A DNA stretch of 64,000 bases from Cricetomys ansorgei (Eukaryota > Chordata > Mammalia > Rodentia > Nesomyidae), in NCBI GenBank assembly GCA_026225945.1, contig JAMJFZ010003163.1:18660501-18724500 (forward strand), given 5' to 3'. The first letter of the stretch is position 1, and each line of letters opens with the position of its first letter. This document shows, one piece after another, positions 28,571 through 40,410 of this stretch. Under the pieces are notes generated by a model. It saw only the letters and a program-made list of their open reading frames with translations. It made no database searches and had not been told where the DNA came from. The position numbers were made by a program, and so were the translations under genes.

Positions 28571-30385
28571 TATAGAGACTCCTATGGATACGGATTGCCA
28601 AGAACAAGCATGACACATCTCAGAAGGATGCCAGCTACGCAGCGTCAGGAAGAGTGTCCCGTGACTGTGTGGGAGGAAGCGCCTCCCACCAAGGTCATGT
28701 AGCTAGATTTCAGAGTAGAACGTTGAAGGTGTTTCCTGGTTTCTTCTTGCAGCTTACAGTAAGAAAAGAGAAAGAGAGACTTAAGGTACAACTGTTCAAA
28801 AGGAACCAGGATCCATCCTCAGGAAATTGCAAAGAGACCGTATGACCTTTACTTGTAGGAAAGCATGCTCAAGAGGGAGAGGCAAGGGTGAGGCTGTGGT
28901 TCTGCTACCATCTCAGGAAAATCGGGAGGTCAGTGCTGAGTCACACAGAGGCTTCCTCTAAGAGATGAGAAAGTTGTGATTTTTCAGACCTTTCCCGAAC
29001 AAAACAGAGCATCTGGAAAATCTAGGAGCACTATCCTTCAGCCATCTCAATAGAACCCACAGGAAGAGAGAGAACTCTCTAGAAACTGCCTCGGAAGGAG
29101 CCTCTTGTCTAAAAGAACAATTCCCTATAAAATACACAGGAGAGCCACAGGAGTCTTGCAATTTTTATACCAGCAGAAACACTGCCAGGTTAGCACCACA
29201 GGCTGAGTATACAGGATGAAAGATGTCCATCATGGCCAAAGTCCTACAAGCTGCAACCAAGAGAGTAGTACTGCTCAGCTGCAGATATGTACCACCTTTT
29301 GTAGATGGAAAGGATGACTCAGAGGGTGGAGGCATGAGCCATCAAGGATGAGTTCACTACTGGACCAGGCTCAGATCTGGCACTATATAACGATACACAA
29401 GGATTCCCTCTCTTTCTGTTTTCTTTGCTCTCTTAAAAGACATTCTCAGATGAACACGTCTCTAAGAGCCTCCGAGGCTCTAACAGTCCGGTCAGTTGAT
29501 AAAGTTTGCCCAGATTACAGGAGCATCAGGCAGCAGGCATCTCAGCTCCGTGCTCCCTCCCGGTTTGGGTGTTCTTTCCATTCGAGTCATTTGTTGAGCC
29601 TGCTTTATGGTCTAGGTTTCTTAGGGTGCAGAAGGTACCTAACACCCTTGGGTTTCTATGACAGTATCTATTCAACCTCTATTTATTCATGATTATCTGT
29701 TTACATTTTAAAACAACTTTTGGCTGATATTTTAAAATATTCTGAAAGGAAGAAAGAAGAAGAGAAAGCTCCTTTTCATGGCAGGGCTCCCGATTACAGG
29801 TTGGGGTGTGTTGAAAGGATAAAGCCCTGCTCCCAGGTAGTCAAAAGCCCACACCCAGGGAAGGGATGGGAGTAGCTGGGAGGCCATCTCAGTAACCCAC
29901 AAGGCTACCACGGCCAACTTGGCCCCACTTGAAATATTGAATTAGAATTATGTTTTCAGCAAACATAGCTGCAGCTATGACTTGCCCATTGCTTCCCCGG
30001 GGAGTTCGAAGTTTTTCTGAATACGGTGTCATCATCATCCCCAATGAGGCTGTGGCAAAGGAAAGGCAGGGACCATTGTCAAGCCTCAGGGTGAGAGTCT
30101 GCCAGGGCGGAGATTGGCACGCAGAGGTCAGCAGTCTTTGAAAGCTGAGGAAAGCACTTTTGCCATCAGAGGATGGGAGCCCCACCTCTGCCTCACCACA
30201 CAGGTACACCTGGGCACATTGTTCTGAGACCTCCCCCAGTCCCCCAACAAAACGATGGCGCTGCCAGGCATTCTCATTGCTTGCTAGCTCTGGGGTCACC
30301 AGAATGTCAGGGAACATCAAATATCTGCCGTTGAGGGTCTTAATAAGACTTCCAAAGAGCCAGGCTTAAAGTAATGAAATGATGC

Positions 30386-30540
30386 TGGTAGGTGGTGGCA
30401 CATGCCTTTAATCCCAGCACTCGGGGTAGGGGGTGGGGCGCAGAGGCAGGTGGATCACTGTGAGTTTGAGGCCAGCCTGGTCTACAGAGTAAGTTCCAGG
30501 ACAGCCAGAGTTACAAGACAGAAACCCTATCTCCAAGGGA
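30386..30540 (+). mobile_element. B1 SINE
   Basis: Forward B1: ggtggtggcacatgccttta, atcccagcactcgggg, gtttgaggccagcctggtct, acagagtaagttccagg, gaaaccctatctccaa. Its A-rich tail has expanded into a long purine tract. Confidence 0.92.
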
Positions 30541-30718
30541 AAAGAAAGAAAGGAAGGAAGGAAGGAAGGGAGGGAGGGAGGGAGGGAAAAAGGGAGGGAG
30601 GGAGGGAAGAGAAAAGGAAAAGGAAAGGAAAGCAAAGAGGAGAGGGGAGGAGAGGGGAGGGGAGGGGAGGGGAGGGGAGGGGAGGGGAGGGGAGGGGAGG
30701 GAAGGGAAGGGAAAAGAA
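30541..30718. repeat. polypurine tract (GAAA/GGAA/GGGA/GGGGA)n
   Basis: About 178 bp almost entirely of A and G, grading from GGAA to a regular GGGGA array (about 30650-30705). It is continuous with the B1 tail. Confidence 0.95.
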
Positions 30719-30784
30719 TAACTGTATAGAGACATCAGAGTCCTGGGCTAAATGTATACACAGGCTTGCCCTGGACTCAGAAGG

Positions 30785-30860
30785 GCCACTGTTCATCAGC
30801 TGTGTGGCCCTGAGCAAGCTATTGCACCTCTCTGAGACTTTGTATGATGGCTAATGAAAT
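30785..30860 (+). mobile_element. MIR SINE relic
   Basis: agctgtgtggccctgagcaa then gctattgcacctctctgag matches the MIR core. Confidence 0.6.
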
Positions 30861-31079
30861 CACTACCTACAGAGTGGTTCCTGCATTATGCTACAAAGGC
30901 TGACAAAAGAAAACAGAGGGGGAGGGGCTGGGGAGAAGGCTCGGCGGTTTACAGCGCTGGCTGCTCTTACGGAGGACCCGGGTTTAGTTTCCAGCACTCA
31001 CACAGTGGCTCACAACCATCTGTAATTCCAGTTCCAGGGGATCCAACACCCTCTTCTGGCCTCCTTGGGGACCATACAC

Positions 31080-31310
31080 CAGTGGTTCTCAACCTTCCTG
31101 GTACTACAACCCTTTAATATAGTTCCTCATGTTGTGGCGACCCCCAAACATAAAGTTCTCATGGCTACTTCATAAATGTAATTTTGCTACTGTTATGAAC
31201 AGTAATGTAAATATCTGATATGCAGATGGTCTTATGTGACCCCTGTGAAAGGGTCATTCAACACCCCCCCTCAAACAAGGGCGCCTCGACCCACAGGTTG
31301 AGAACCACTG
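31080..31310. mobile_element. URR1-type non-autonomous hAT DNA transposon
   Basis: Terminal inverted repeats are visible: CAGTGGTTCTCAACCT at the left end and AGGTTGAGAACCACTG at the right end. Internal text matches the rodent URR1 family (gttcctcatgttgtggcgac, atttgctactgttatgaac-like text, cccctgtgaaagggtcattc). It encodes nothing. Confidence 0.93.
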
Positions 31311-31316
31311 CTTTGG

Positions 31317-31320
<4 letters not shown>

Positions 31321-31347
<27 letters not shown>
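31321..31347. repeat. (AC)n microsatellite in the B2 tail
   Basis: Thirteen AC units in the 3' part of the split B2. Confidence 0.9.
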
Positions 31348-31349
<2 letters not shown>

Positions 31350-32084
31350 GTACATACATACATATAGGCAAAACAATCATATACATAAACTAAAAGAAAG
31401 GAAAGGGGGCCCTGAGTAGCTTAGGCAGCTACTGCCAATCTGAAACCTGCCGTGGAGTGACAGCACTTTATACCATCTAGGGCAACGCCATCCATTGGTG
31501 GTGGATTTGCTTCCACGGGCACCCTGTTCTGAGCTCAATGGCTGCCAAATCTGTGGGCATCCCAGGAGAAAACCCAGTTTCCCATCCACCAGCTGTCCTC
31601 CTTCATATTCAAAGGAGGTCACCACGTGGGTGAAGGAATCAAGAGAGGTGCCACGAAGTATTGGCTTTGATCAATGGTATTGGCTTTTGATCAGTTGAAG
31701 CAGGAGAAATGGCGCCCTGAGCAGGGACACCACAGGTCCTCCATAGCCCTCCTCCACCAGGCAGTCCGCCCACTGTGCAATTACCTGGTGTTTTGGGAAG
31801 ACCCATGCGTTTACAAATCATCACCTCTGATTGGTTTTCAAAGTCCATCTTCGGTCCTGGCCGTCCCTAGAGGAGGCAGGAACACCCTAGTGGTACAATA
31901 CCCACAGTACGGCTGAGCCATGGCTCCCATTCTGACCAAGGACACCTGCTCCTTTGCATGTCTATACCCAGGAAGTTCCCCTCATTGGTCCTTGCAGCCT
32001 AGACTCAGGAAGCATTCAAATTCCCATCAGCAGACCAGCCAGCAACTGGGCTTACCTCACTTTGGCTCTACCACATTCCATCTA

Positions 32085-32190
32085 TGTGCCCTTATGCAAG
32101 TTCATTACCCTGCTCTAGTTTAATAGATAAAACTCAGTTTCCTCCTCTGTACAATGGGGACGTTGACAGTCATGTTAGAGATGAAACTGA
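32085..32190 (+). mobile_element. MIR SINE relic
   Basis: cccttatgcaagttcattac, aactcagtttcctcctctgt and acaatggggacgttgac follow the MIR core. Confidence 0.65.
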
Positions 32191-32607
32191 GTATTCATGG
32201 TGTTACTCACGATTAGTGTTCTGTGAGGGACAAAAGACCCATTGTTGTCTCCCAGTTCACCATAAGATAGCCAAAGTAGAGAGGAAGCTTTGGCAGTTTC
32301 AACGGCCAAGAGACAGCGAGAAGTATTATCTCCCGGAGACCGTGGCTAGCAAAGAGGGACTTAGCTGAACCACAAGTCACCCTACAGATGCTGGCTTTCC
32401 AGGCCAAAAAAAAATTACCTGTATCAAGGCTAGAGATAGCCTTGACTTTGCAACCCAGGACACCATCTGAAAGGCACCTTTGGGTCCACCCAGCCCAACA
32501 CACAGATGGCAAAGTCAAAGGCCCCAGCAGCCCTGCAATGACTTGCACGCCATCTTCAGTGCCCAGCATGGCAGCACAAGGGCTGCCTTTCCCCAGGCCT
32601 CCAGCCT

Positions 32608-32643
32608 TATAGGGCAGAGCAGGGCAGGGCAGGGCAGAGCAGA
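32608..32643. repeat. (GGGCA)n short tandem repeat
   Basis: About six gggca/gagca pentamers. Confidence 0.85.
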
Positions 32644-33079
32644 AGGCAGCATTATCTTTCCCCTTGAAACCTCCGACCTGGCAGAACACACAGCCAGCTT
32701 GCTGCACTATTCCTTAGACAAATTTACTTAGCACTGATATTGTAAATGCAATCACACTCACATTTTATCACGGAAAATTAAACTAGGACCAAAAAAAAAA
32801 AAAAAGCACTTGTCAACTCAGTGAGAGCTGGCTGTGATCAAACTTGCTCAAGGGGAGCATCTCAGTCAACTCCTGCCAGCAAGGGAGTTGGCTCCCTAAT
32901 CTGCCCATGCCAGGACTCCTCAGAGACGGGGTGCTGGGAGTCCAGGGGGCCCCTGCAAACCCTCACTGCTCTGCTTACTTGCACAAGGAGCCTGCACCCT
33001 CCTAAGTCACCTCTGTTTGCCTCAAGAAGCTGCCCAAGGCCAGCGCACAGGACGCCCTGCTGACTAGAGAAACAACAGC

Positions 33080-33480
33080 GTGCTTTCGGCTTGAATCACT
33101 GTTTTTCCTCGCTCCCTTTGGAGATCGGCAGAGCCCACATTCGGCCACGTTCATGGACCTGGGACTGTAGACAGCTGTGCTCTAATTACATGTAAAGTGT
33201 ACCAAAACATCCCTTTTATCACAGACTGGAAATCTGTTAGCATCTGTCTCTCCTTTGTTTCTTCCACAAGATACAAGCTTGTTTCTACATTTTTCTCACC
33301 TGTAGCGGTGATTAAAATTCATTATAAATGAAAGGAGTGAACAGAGAAACAAGTTCCTCTGTGTACCGTTCTAAACTCAAATTAGAAACAGCTGTTTGCT
33401 AATTCATGCAGCGATGTTTTGTCGTGCTCTGTGAATCAATAATAACTCACCCTATTGCTGCAGAAATTTTTGGATAATCC
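33080..33480. promoter_or_regulatory. candidate developmental enhancer (conserved-looking AT-rich block)
   Basis: About 400 bp free of recognisable repeats, rich in homeodomain cores (TAATTA at 33183-33188, gattaaaattcattataaat at about 33310, gctaattcatgcag) and an E-box CAGCTG at 33389-33394. Inference only. Confidence 0.45.
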
Positions 33481-33685
33481 ATATATTTAACGTGGCATCG
33501 GGTTCTCTAGACAGAGAAGCTCTTAGCAAAGCAGGCAGGCAGGAGGGGACTTAGACTGACACTCTAGAGACAGCTCCCACACACACACCCCAGACAACCC
33601 CAAATCCAGAGCCTCCTGGCACCTCTCCCCTAGAAGGAAACCCTGAAATAGCCTCATCCCCTTCCCTTCTCTGGAATCATGCACA

Positions 33686-33812
33686 GAAAGAAAAAGAAAG
33701 AAAGAGAGAGAAAGGGAGAGAGAGAGAGAAAGGGAGAGAGGGAAAGAGAGGAAAGAAAGAAGAAAAAGAGAGAGGGGGGAGGGAGGGAGGGAGGAAGGGA
33801 GGAAGGGAGGGA
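33686..33812. repeat. polypurine tract (GAAA/GAGA/GGGA)n
   Basis: Roughly 125 bp of almost pure purine, moving from GAAA to GGGA/GGAA units. Confidence 0.95.
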
Positions 33813-34224
33813 TTCAACTCTGATTAAACACCAACTACGTACACGTTCTTCAGCCTGCCGGAGGGAACAGCAAAATTAAAAGTCTAATTGGTACCCGGAA
33901 CAATTTAAAACGATTAAGTATAGGTGACGCTTTCCACGAGAAAGCAAGCCTCTGGTAGAGATTAGGTGTGTTTGGATAGCATTCTACCCATGTGTGAGTC
34001 TGAGCAACAGAAGTCAGAATCGCTGTCCAGAAGCCCACAGAAGCTCTGGGAGGCATGCGGGTATGTCCTGCACCAGCTCCTGAGACAGCAGGCAGCAGAC
34101 CGAGCTGCGCCCCCTGAGGCAAAGGAAGGAGCAGATGTTCTTCCTCCTCTGTAGGGAAGGAGGTGGCTGAACCTCTAGAGGCCTCTGCTGCTTCCTGGCA
34201 CACCATCTCTCTCTGTCTTGGCTA

Positions 34225-34330
34225 ACACAAGCTGTCCTTCGAAACACTGCCTCCAGGAAGCCCTTCCCAATGGCACCTGCCATTTATTGGTGTCCCTCCT
34301 TAGCCTCAATAAACTGCTTGTCTGAATATG
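34225..34330 (+). mobile_element. L2 LINE relic
   Basis: cactgcctccaggaagccct and tcccaatggcacctgcc resemble the L2 3' region. Confidence 0.35.
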
Positions 34331-34424
34331 AATTCTTGAGGTGCCCCTGTGTCCCTCTCACCCTTTCAGATTTGGGGCACAATCACACTGATCACATGAT
34401 CACAATGATCCCTGTCTGTAGCCA

Positions 34425-34545
34425 GCACAATGCTATGCTCTTCATAAGCTGTACGTACACATGTGAATCTTCACGGCCATCCTGGCAAAGACCAGGCCCT
34501 TTACACATTAGAAACTTGGGATTCAGAGAGGGTCAGGGCCTGAGT
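34425..34545 (-). mobile_element. MIR SINE relic (reverse)
   Basis: atgtgaatcttcacggccat and ttagaaacttgggattcaga match the reverse MIR. Confidence 0.45.
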
Positions 34546-34613
34546 TCCAAGGCACTTGACTGGAATGACCTCCAGTTTATGCAGAAAGCCTTAGCTGAGA
34601 CTGCTTCAATTGT

Positions 34614-34767
34614 GGGTGGGGGGTGGGGGGGTGGTTTGTTGTTGTTGTATGGCTTTTTTGAGTCAGGGTTTTCCTGTATAGCCCTGGCTGTCCTGGAACT
34701 GACAGAGCTCCACCTGTCTCAGCTTCCTGAGTGCTGGGATTAAAGATGTGCATCACCACCGCCCGGC
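34614..34767 (-). mobile_element. B1 SINE with near-perfect target-site duplication
   Basis: Reverse B1 (gtatagccctggctgtcctg, ctgagtgctgggattaaaga, ccaccgcccggct). Flanks GAGACTGCTTCAATTGT (34597-34613) and GAGACCACTTCAATTGT (34768-34784) differ at two positions. Confidence 0.92.
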
Positions 34768-35389
34768 TGAGACCACTTCAATTGTACAGCTTCTGATCTG
34801 GGCCATAATGCCCACCAAAGATATCCTCTACTGGCCATATAACCCAACCTGCTGCTCAGGACCCAGCTCTGAAAAAGCCTCTGTGTGAAACCATCAGGCT
34901 GCAGTCCCATACTTCCAGTTACTTGAGCCTTCAAAAGCTAGCAGCCCAATGCCCCTGGGCTCCCCAGGGCCTGGACCCAGGTAAACTTACACTGGAAAGC
35001 TAGATAGAGCTTCCCCTAGGGAGGGTCACGTTAGCAGACAGCACCAACCACAGACCAGATCAGACAAGCATGGAAAGGCATTTTGAAAGGCAGGAAGATC
35101 TTGAATTGGGATATGAAGAACAGGTAGGTTCGCCACAGACTTTCTCCAAAACGTGGGGTGCCTGACCCAGTAGAACTGTGATAACTGAAGGGGGGTGACA
35201 CTGATAATGAAATAGTGATGCCCCTCAACTCCCCTTGCAATCTCAGGGAAGGGCCAAAGGCCATGATATTCCATTTGGCACTGTCTCTACCCTCTCGTGG
35301 AAGAAGACCAGACCCAGCCTGCACATTCTAGAAGGCTCCTGGCTTCTATGACAGGCTCATGGGATCTATTTGATCTTGTTTTCCATTTA

Positions 35390-35535
35390 TTTTATTTGTT
35401 TGTTTCGAGGCAGAATCTCACTACATAGCTCTGGTTGTCCTGGAACTCGCTATATAGATCAGGCTAGCCTTGAACTCAGAGATCCACCTGCCTCTTCCTC
35501 CCAAGTGCTGGTGGACAGGTACCACTATGCCTTGA
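35390..35535 (-). mobile_element. B1 SINE with perfect 13-bp target-site duplication
   Basis: Reverse B1 (aatctcactacatagctctg, gatcaggctagccttgaact, cctcccaagtgctgg). TGTTTTCCATTTA occurs on both sides (35377-35389 and 35536-35548). Confidence 0.92.
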
Positions 35536-36559
35536 TGTTTTCCATTTACTTTTAAGTTTCCTGACAGTTTAAAGCAAATGGTGCTGTGTTACACTTGCAG
35601 AATGAAGTCAGTGCATTTGTCTAAGGATGGAAGATGGGAGGCCTTCGGAGGAAGTACCACTTGAGTCACAGCAGCGATACCAGGGGACAAAGGCAGCAAA
35701 ACTCCCAGAAGAGGTGACTACAGGATCAGAGACAGTGAAAGAGAAGGCCTCAGGAGAAAGCGGGGAAAAAGCTGGGTGAGCACACTCTTCCCCACACAGC
35801 CGTCAGCTAATCAACCTTAATATGAAGTTTGGAGGATGCCAGCAAGCCCAGGGTCAACACCTTGAGTATTAAAGTGCAGCAGCTGTAAAATACAGTTCAC
35901 AGTACCTGGGGAGCCACCACAACATCAGAGCAACGGACTCATCATGAGTGGGCTCCAGCTGGCTCCAACTCTGACCATCAATCAGCCTGTGAGCAGAACC
36001 TACATCGGAGAGATCTGACAGGAAAGGGTCTGATGACAGTCCCAGCATCTTGTTGTCTGAGGGATCAAGTGTGTAAATCACTGTGGACAGCAGACGAACC
36101 CTCACTGAAGACCTCTAGTACACTCAAGGAGGGTACGCAGTCCCTCGGTGAGTTCCCTCCCTGCAGCCAACATTTCCTCCAGGCTGAGAATGAAACACCG
36201 TGTTCCCAGTCTGTAAAGAGGAACCAGGATGACCCAAAACACATAGTGGCCCACAGAAAGACCTTCTCTCTCAGAAGGAACCATGACATCTGGACAGTTC
36301 CAGAACCAGCAAGTGGAAGTTCATCTCAAGGGCATTCTAGGGCTGACACTGCACTCTCCCATTCTCCCCCAAGTCCACCCGGCCTTTCCAGCACAGAACT
36401 TATAAACCTGAAGCCACAAACGGCACACCGGGGTGTAAGGTGAGCCTAGAGAGATTCCTGTTTGTTATCATCCAAGGCAAGCCTCCAACTTGCCTCAAAG
36501 ACACAACCCCCACCCACCAGCTTGACTGGGAACTAGAATCAACAACATTCCATGTACTT

Positions 36560-36724
36560 GGGTTGGCTTTGGTTATTGTTTTGTTCTTCATATAGGATCT
36601 CACTATACAAACCTGGCTGGCTTGGAATTCAATATGTAGACAAAGCTAGCCTTGAAACTGAAGAGATCCACCTGCGTTAACCTTTCTGAGTGCTGGGATT
36701 AGAGATGTGCTACCATGCCAGGCT
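36560..36724 (-). mobile_element. B1 SINE, older
   Basis: Reverse B1 (aggatctcactatacaaacc, gagtgctgggattagagatg, ctaccatgccaggct). A second B1-like right half (tctcaagtgctaggcctaca) abuts it at 36725-36790. Confidence 0.8.
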
Positions 36725-38654
36725 AGATCTTGAACTTCTGACCCGCCTACCTCTACCTCTACCTCTCAAGTGCTAGGCCTACAGAACACTGGTAAATCAA
36801 AGGCTGTGACTTCCAGCCTGAACCTTTATAGCATGCAGCTCCTTCTTAGCAAACTATATAGATCCTCAGGAGAAAGTATCAGGTCCCCAGGCCCATTTCA
36901 CCCTAAGCACCCATGGCTTAGGGTTTCCAGACCCCTGTGGAGCCAACAGCCCAGGTGCTCATGCCACAATCTTTCCCCAACCCAGGTGCAGTCCCATCCT
37001 ACCCCAAACCTTCTGTCAGCCACAGTCCTGGGCACACATCGAGCAAGCCTGGACCCTAAAAGGGATCAGGGTGATACCAGAGTGTGTGGCCAGCACAGCT
37101 CAGCTCCTCCGGGGAGCACACACATGAAGAGGTGCCATTAAGGGCTTGGGTACTGTGATGGGAGAGACAACTATTCTACTAGCCTGCCGCCCCCACGGGG
37201 CTTCATCCCAGCAGCCCTCCTCCACATGAGACCAGTGAAGGGCTCTCTGAGCTCACAGAAGGTGGCAGAGGGAGGTCACTGGCAGGGCACGGGGAGGGGC
37301 CTTCACAGGTTCAGGTCTCCGCAGCGCCACACTCCTAAGGGAGGCAGGCAATGTCACCTGTCAGCACCACACTGTCCTCTTCAGGTCTGGTCATCCTCAT
37401 AATACAGCACCATTGACCCCTGCCCATGCCTCTTGACCAGCTAGACCAGCAGTTCCTGTGCGCCATGGGTATGGGAAAAGCACCGGGCCAGGCTCTCCTG
37501 GCTCTTCTACAAAACACAGCTGGCTTATGTAACTTTCTTATTGGAGATATAGACAAATGTGACAGTGGACCCAGACGAGAACACTGGGAGGTACAAGGAC
37601 CAAGCGTTCGCCATCACAGCCAGGGATTCCTTCAGCGGTAGCTGCTGTTACACTGGAAAGTCTGATAGTGAGGGTTTGATATCCCAACTCCAGACCACCT
37701 GCAGGTCTCTTCCCTCTCAAAAACCAGGGAAGCTAATGCCCCCCCCTCCAAGATGATCTTCAACGGAAAGGAGCCAGGGAGCCAGTGATCATCCAAAGGT
37801 CCCCAGAGGGACACACACTCACAGGCACACTGCCTAGAATGAAGGTCAGCAAAACGATGCCTGGTGATTTGCAACTGCACTTCAAACAGGCTTGCCCCTC
37901 CCCCATCCTCTGGGGTTCGGGGAGCCTATCCACAGCACTTAAGTGCCTAAGGTGGCACTGCGTGTGTTGGGGTGTGGGCGGGTCGCAGTCACTTCTTGCA
38001 GTGTCTGCTCCTGCTTAGATTTGGATACTGGGGTCACTATGAGGCGACCCGCAGGATTTGTGCCCTAGTACTGCAGCTCAGCTTGGTCCTTAATAGGACC
38101 AAGAGTGACAGCCTAAGCCATGGCATGGATAAAGTTATTGTGCTGTTTTCATAATGCCCATTAAAAAATGCATCATAGCCCAAACCAAGGGCACAAGTCA
38201 TCTAAAACTGGGCTATACATTCTTAAAAATAGCCTGGGGAAAACCCTAGAAGGCCCTCTGCCCCAGCTCTGGGACTGACCTTCCCTCTACAAGCCACAAG
38301 TGCTACACAGCCAGTGGCATGCCTGGGTCACCACTGGAATCCTGGTACCTACCACTCCTGACATAAGCAGGGGAAGAGAAGAAGTAGGCTAGGCTCTGCA
38401 CAGAAGGGCAGGGAAGAGAAGGGGTAGGGGAGCCTGGGGTTCTAGGATGCACTGGTGCCAGCCCACAGCTAGTCTGCAGGCCCCTTTCAGCCTTTGTGCT
38501 CAGCAGAGAAAATGGAAATTTTCTCCGTATTTTCATGTTGCAGCCTCCAGAAAATCCGCCACCATGGGCTTTACTACTGAGCTGTAGGGCTTCTGGGGCA
38601 GGATGGAAGGCCCTGCCCGTGTCAGCACCACCACTGAGCATGCACGATGTGTCG

Positions 38655-38770
38655 GGTATCTGGACACTTAGTCTTATGTGCTTTGCTTGTTTGAATTCAC
38701 TGATGTCTTCCTTCCACCAGGTACATTTTACAGATGAGAAAGCTAAGGCTCAGTAGGATGGAAGAAACCT
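38655..38770 (-). mobile_element. MIR SINE relic (reverse)
   Basis: acattttacagatgagaaag then ctaaggctcagtaggatgg is the reverse MIR core. Confidence 0.6.
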
Positions 38771-39235
38771 TTGGTACGGCCTGCATGTACCGGGAAAATG
38801 AAGCTCTTGCGGTTCAAGGGGGATGACTTCCCCAGTACAGAACCCAGCAGGGTGTAGAGGATCCAACTCCCTGCCCAAATGAAATTCTGGTGTCACTGGA
38901 TTTGTAGGGCCATCTACCCGCCATCCAGACACTACCAGGTCACCTCAGTGCCTGAGGCAGAGCAGCGCCTACGCATCTGCCTACGCATCTGCCGAGTGCA
39001 GCACTACCACACCTTCCCATAAGGCCACCTGTCAGTGATGGGGCCGGACAGGGCTGCATGAGCCCCCCTCCTCAACGACACCGCAGCCATGGTGCTTCTC
39101 CTGGACCTCGTCTCCTTTCTGATGGGCCAGAAGGATTCTCAGGGTGCTCTGCATTTGGAGCTACCTTCAGACCCCAGAGATAAGCCAGGGCTTTCATGAC
39201 TCTTGGGACCTTAAAGGTACCTGCTAAAAGCTCTG

Positions 39236-39278
39236 ATGGATGAATGGATGGATGATGAATGAATGAATGAATGAATGC
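39236..39278. repeat. (GGAT/GAAT)n tetranucleotide repeat
   Basis: gatggatgaatggatgg then (gaat)5, followed by gcaggcaggcag. Confidence 0.9.
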
Positions 39279-40194
39279 AGGCAGGCAGTAATGACAGTGC
39301 CACAGCCTATGGGAAGCAGTTGGTAACTAAGACAAGAATGAAAGGAAGCAAGGAGCTAGTCAAGGCCCTGTCAAGAGGAGGCTGAGGAGTTTTGACCTTG
39401 ACTACTCACACTGCCTGGGCCCAAGGGGTCTGCCTTGACCAGAGCCCCTCCAGCTGCCAAGGGTGGGGCTCCCACACCACGACAGAATGCAATTAGAGCA
39501 GTCTTCTGTATGACCTGCATTTCCTCCTTTTATTTAAACAGGGAAAGCGGTGAGTGAGGGTAGCAAGAGAGTGGTGGGCGTGGGGGGCAGAAGGAACAGC
39601 TCCACCGCTGGCCAAAGCCCGAGTCCCTAGAGAAACATCGTTAAAACAAAAGAGACACCAGGCAGGGAGGGGTCTCTTGTTTGTTCAGACCAGAACAGCC
39701 TTAATAAGATAATAAGCTGAGATTCCCGCTTCTTAAAGAGACAGACATGGCAGTGCGATTGAGAGGCAGGGTACACATTTTTCTGGTAAAGCCACTCAAG
39801 TGGTCGTATCTCTGCATCTCACACGCTGGAGGCTCAAGGTATGTGAGGGTGAATGCGCGCATGCCACAGACATGTTCCATGTGAACTCCATCCAAGAACC
39901 AGACACATCCTGACTTACTAACTTGTATCCCCAAACAAGTGAGCCCTCTACAGGAACGCAGTAAGTAAATCCAGCACATACGTCTTCCTGGGAAAGAGCT
40001 GTCCAGTGCAAGTGGTTATCATTCCTACCCAGCTAGGACTTCCATCTCCTGATGGACCTACGGAGTACTTCCTACTCATCCCGAGGCTCTCTGCATCCTT
40101 CCCCCCCATCAAATCTCCAGTCATTCTCTAAATATTTAGAGTGCCAACATTGTGCCACACTCTGTCTGTGGGGTAAAGGCCCTACAGGGGCTGC

Positions 40195-40410
40195 CTCTGA
40201 GCACCAGGACAGAGCCAGAAAGCCTAGATTCAAATCGCAGTTCCACCACTGGTCAGCTGTGTGGACTAGGATATGTTACAGACCCACTCAGCAACTCACC
40301 AAGAGGAAGACAGGCAGAGAAAGCCTCCTGTCTCTCTGGTTGCAATAAACAGGTTAAACACCCTGGCCTAGTGCCTGGTACTAGGAAACACTCCGTGCAT
40401 ACTTGATGCT
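40195..40410 (+). mobile_element. MIR SINE relic, near full length
   Basis: agcctagattcaaatcgcag, ttccaccactggtcagctgt, gtggactaggatatgttaca and the 3' tail tagtgcctggtactagg are in MIR order. Confidence 0.65.

Larger units (their letters stand above)
30926..31397 (+). mobile_element. B2 SINE split by a URR1 insertion
   Basis: The B2 head is ggctggggagaaggctcggc, gctggctgctcttacggagg, cagtggctcacaaccatctg and caccctcttctggcctcc, ending at 31079. The B2-type CA tail and ggcaaaacaatcat resume after 31311. The interval 31080-31310 is a separate DNA element. Confidence 0.85.

Noticed and set aside
30402..30854. 150-codon plus-strand frame rich in Gly/Arg/Lys/Glu
   Set aside because: It is a B1 plus purine tract; the sequence is not protein-like.
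34100..34125. Possible CTCF site (gcgccccctgaggc)
   Set aside because: It matches only part of the core motif, and no further support is visible.
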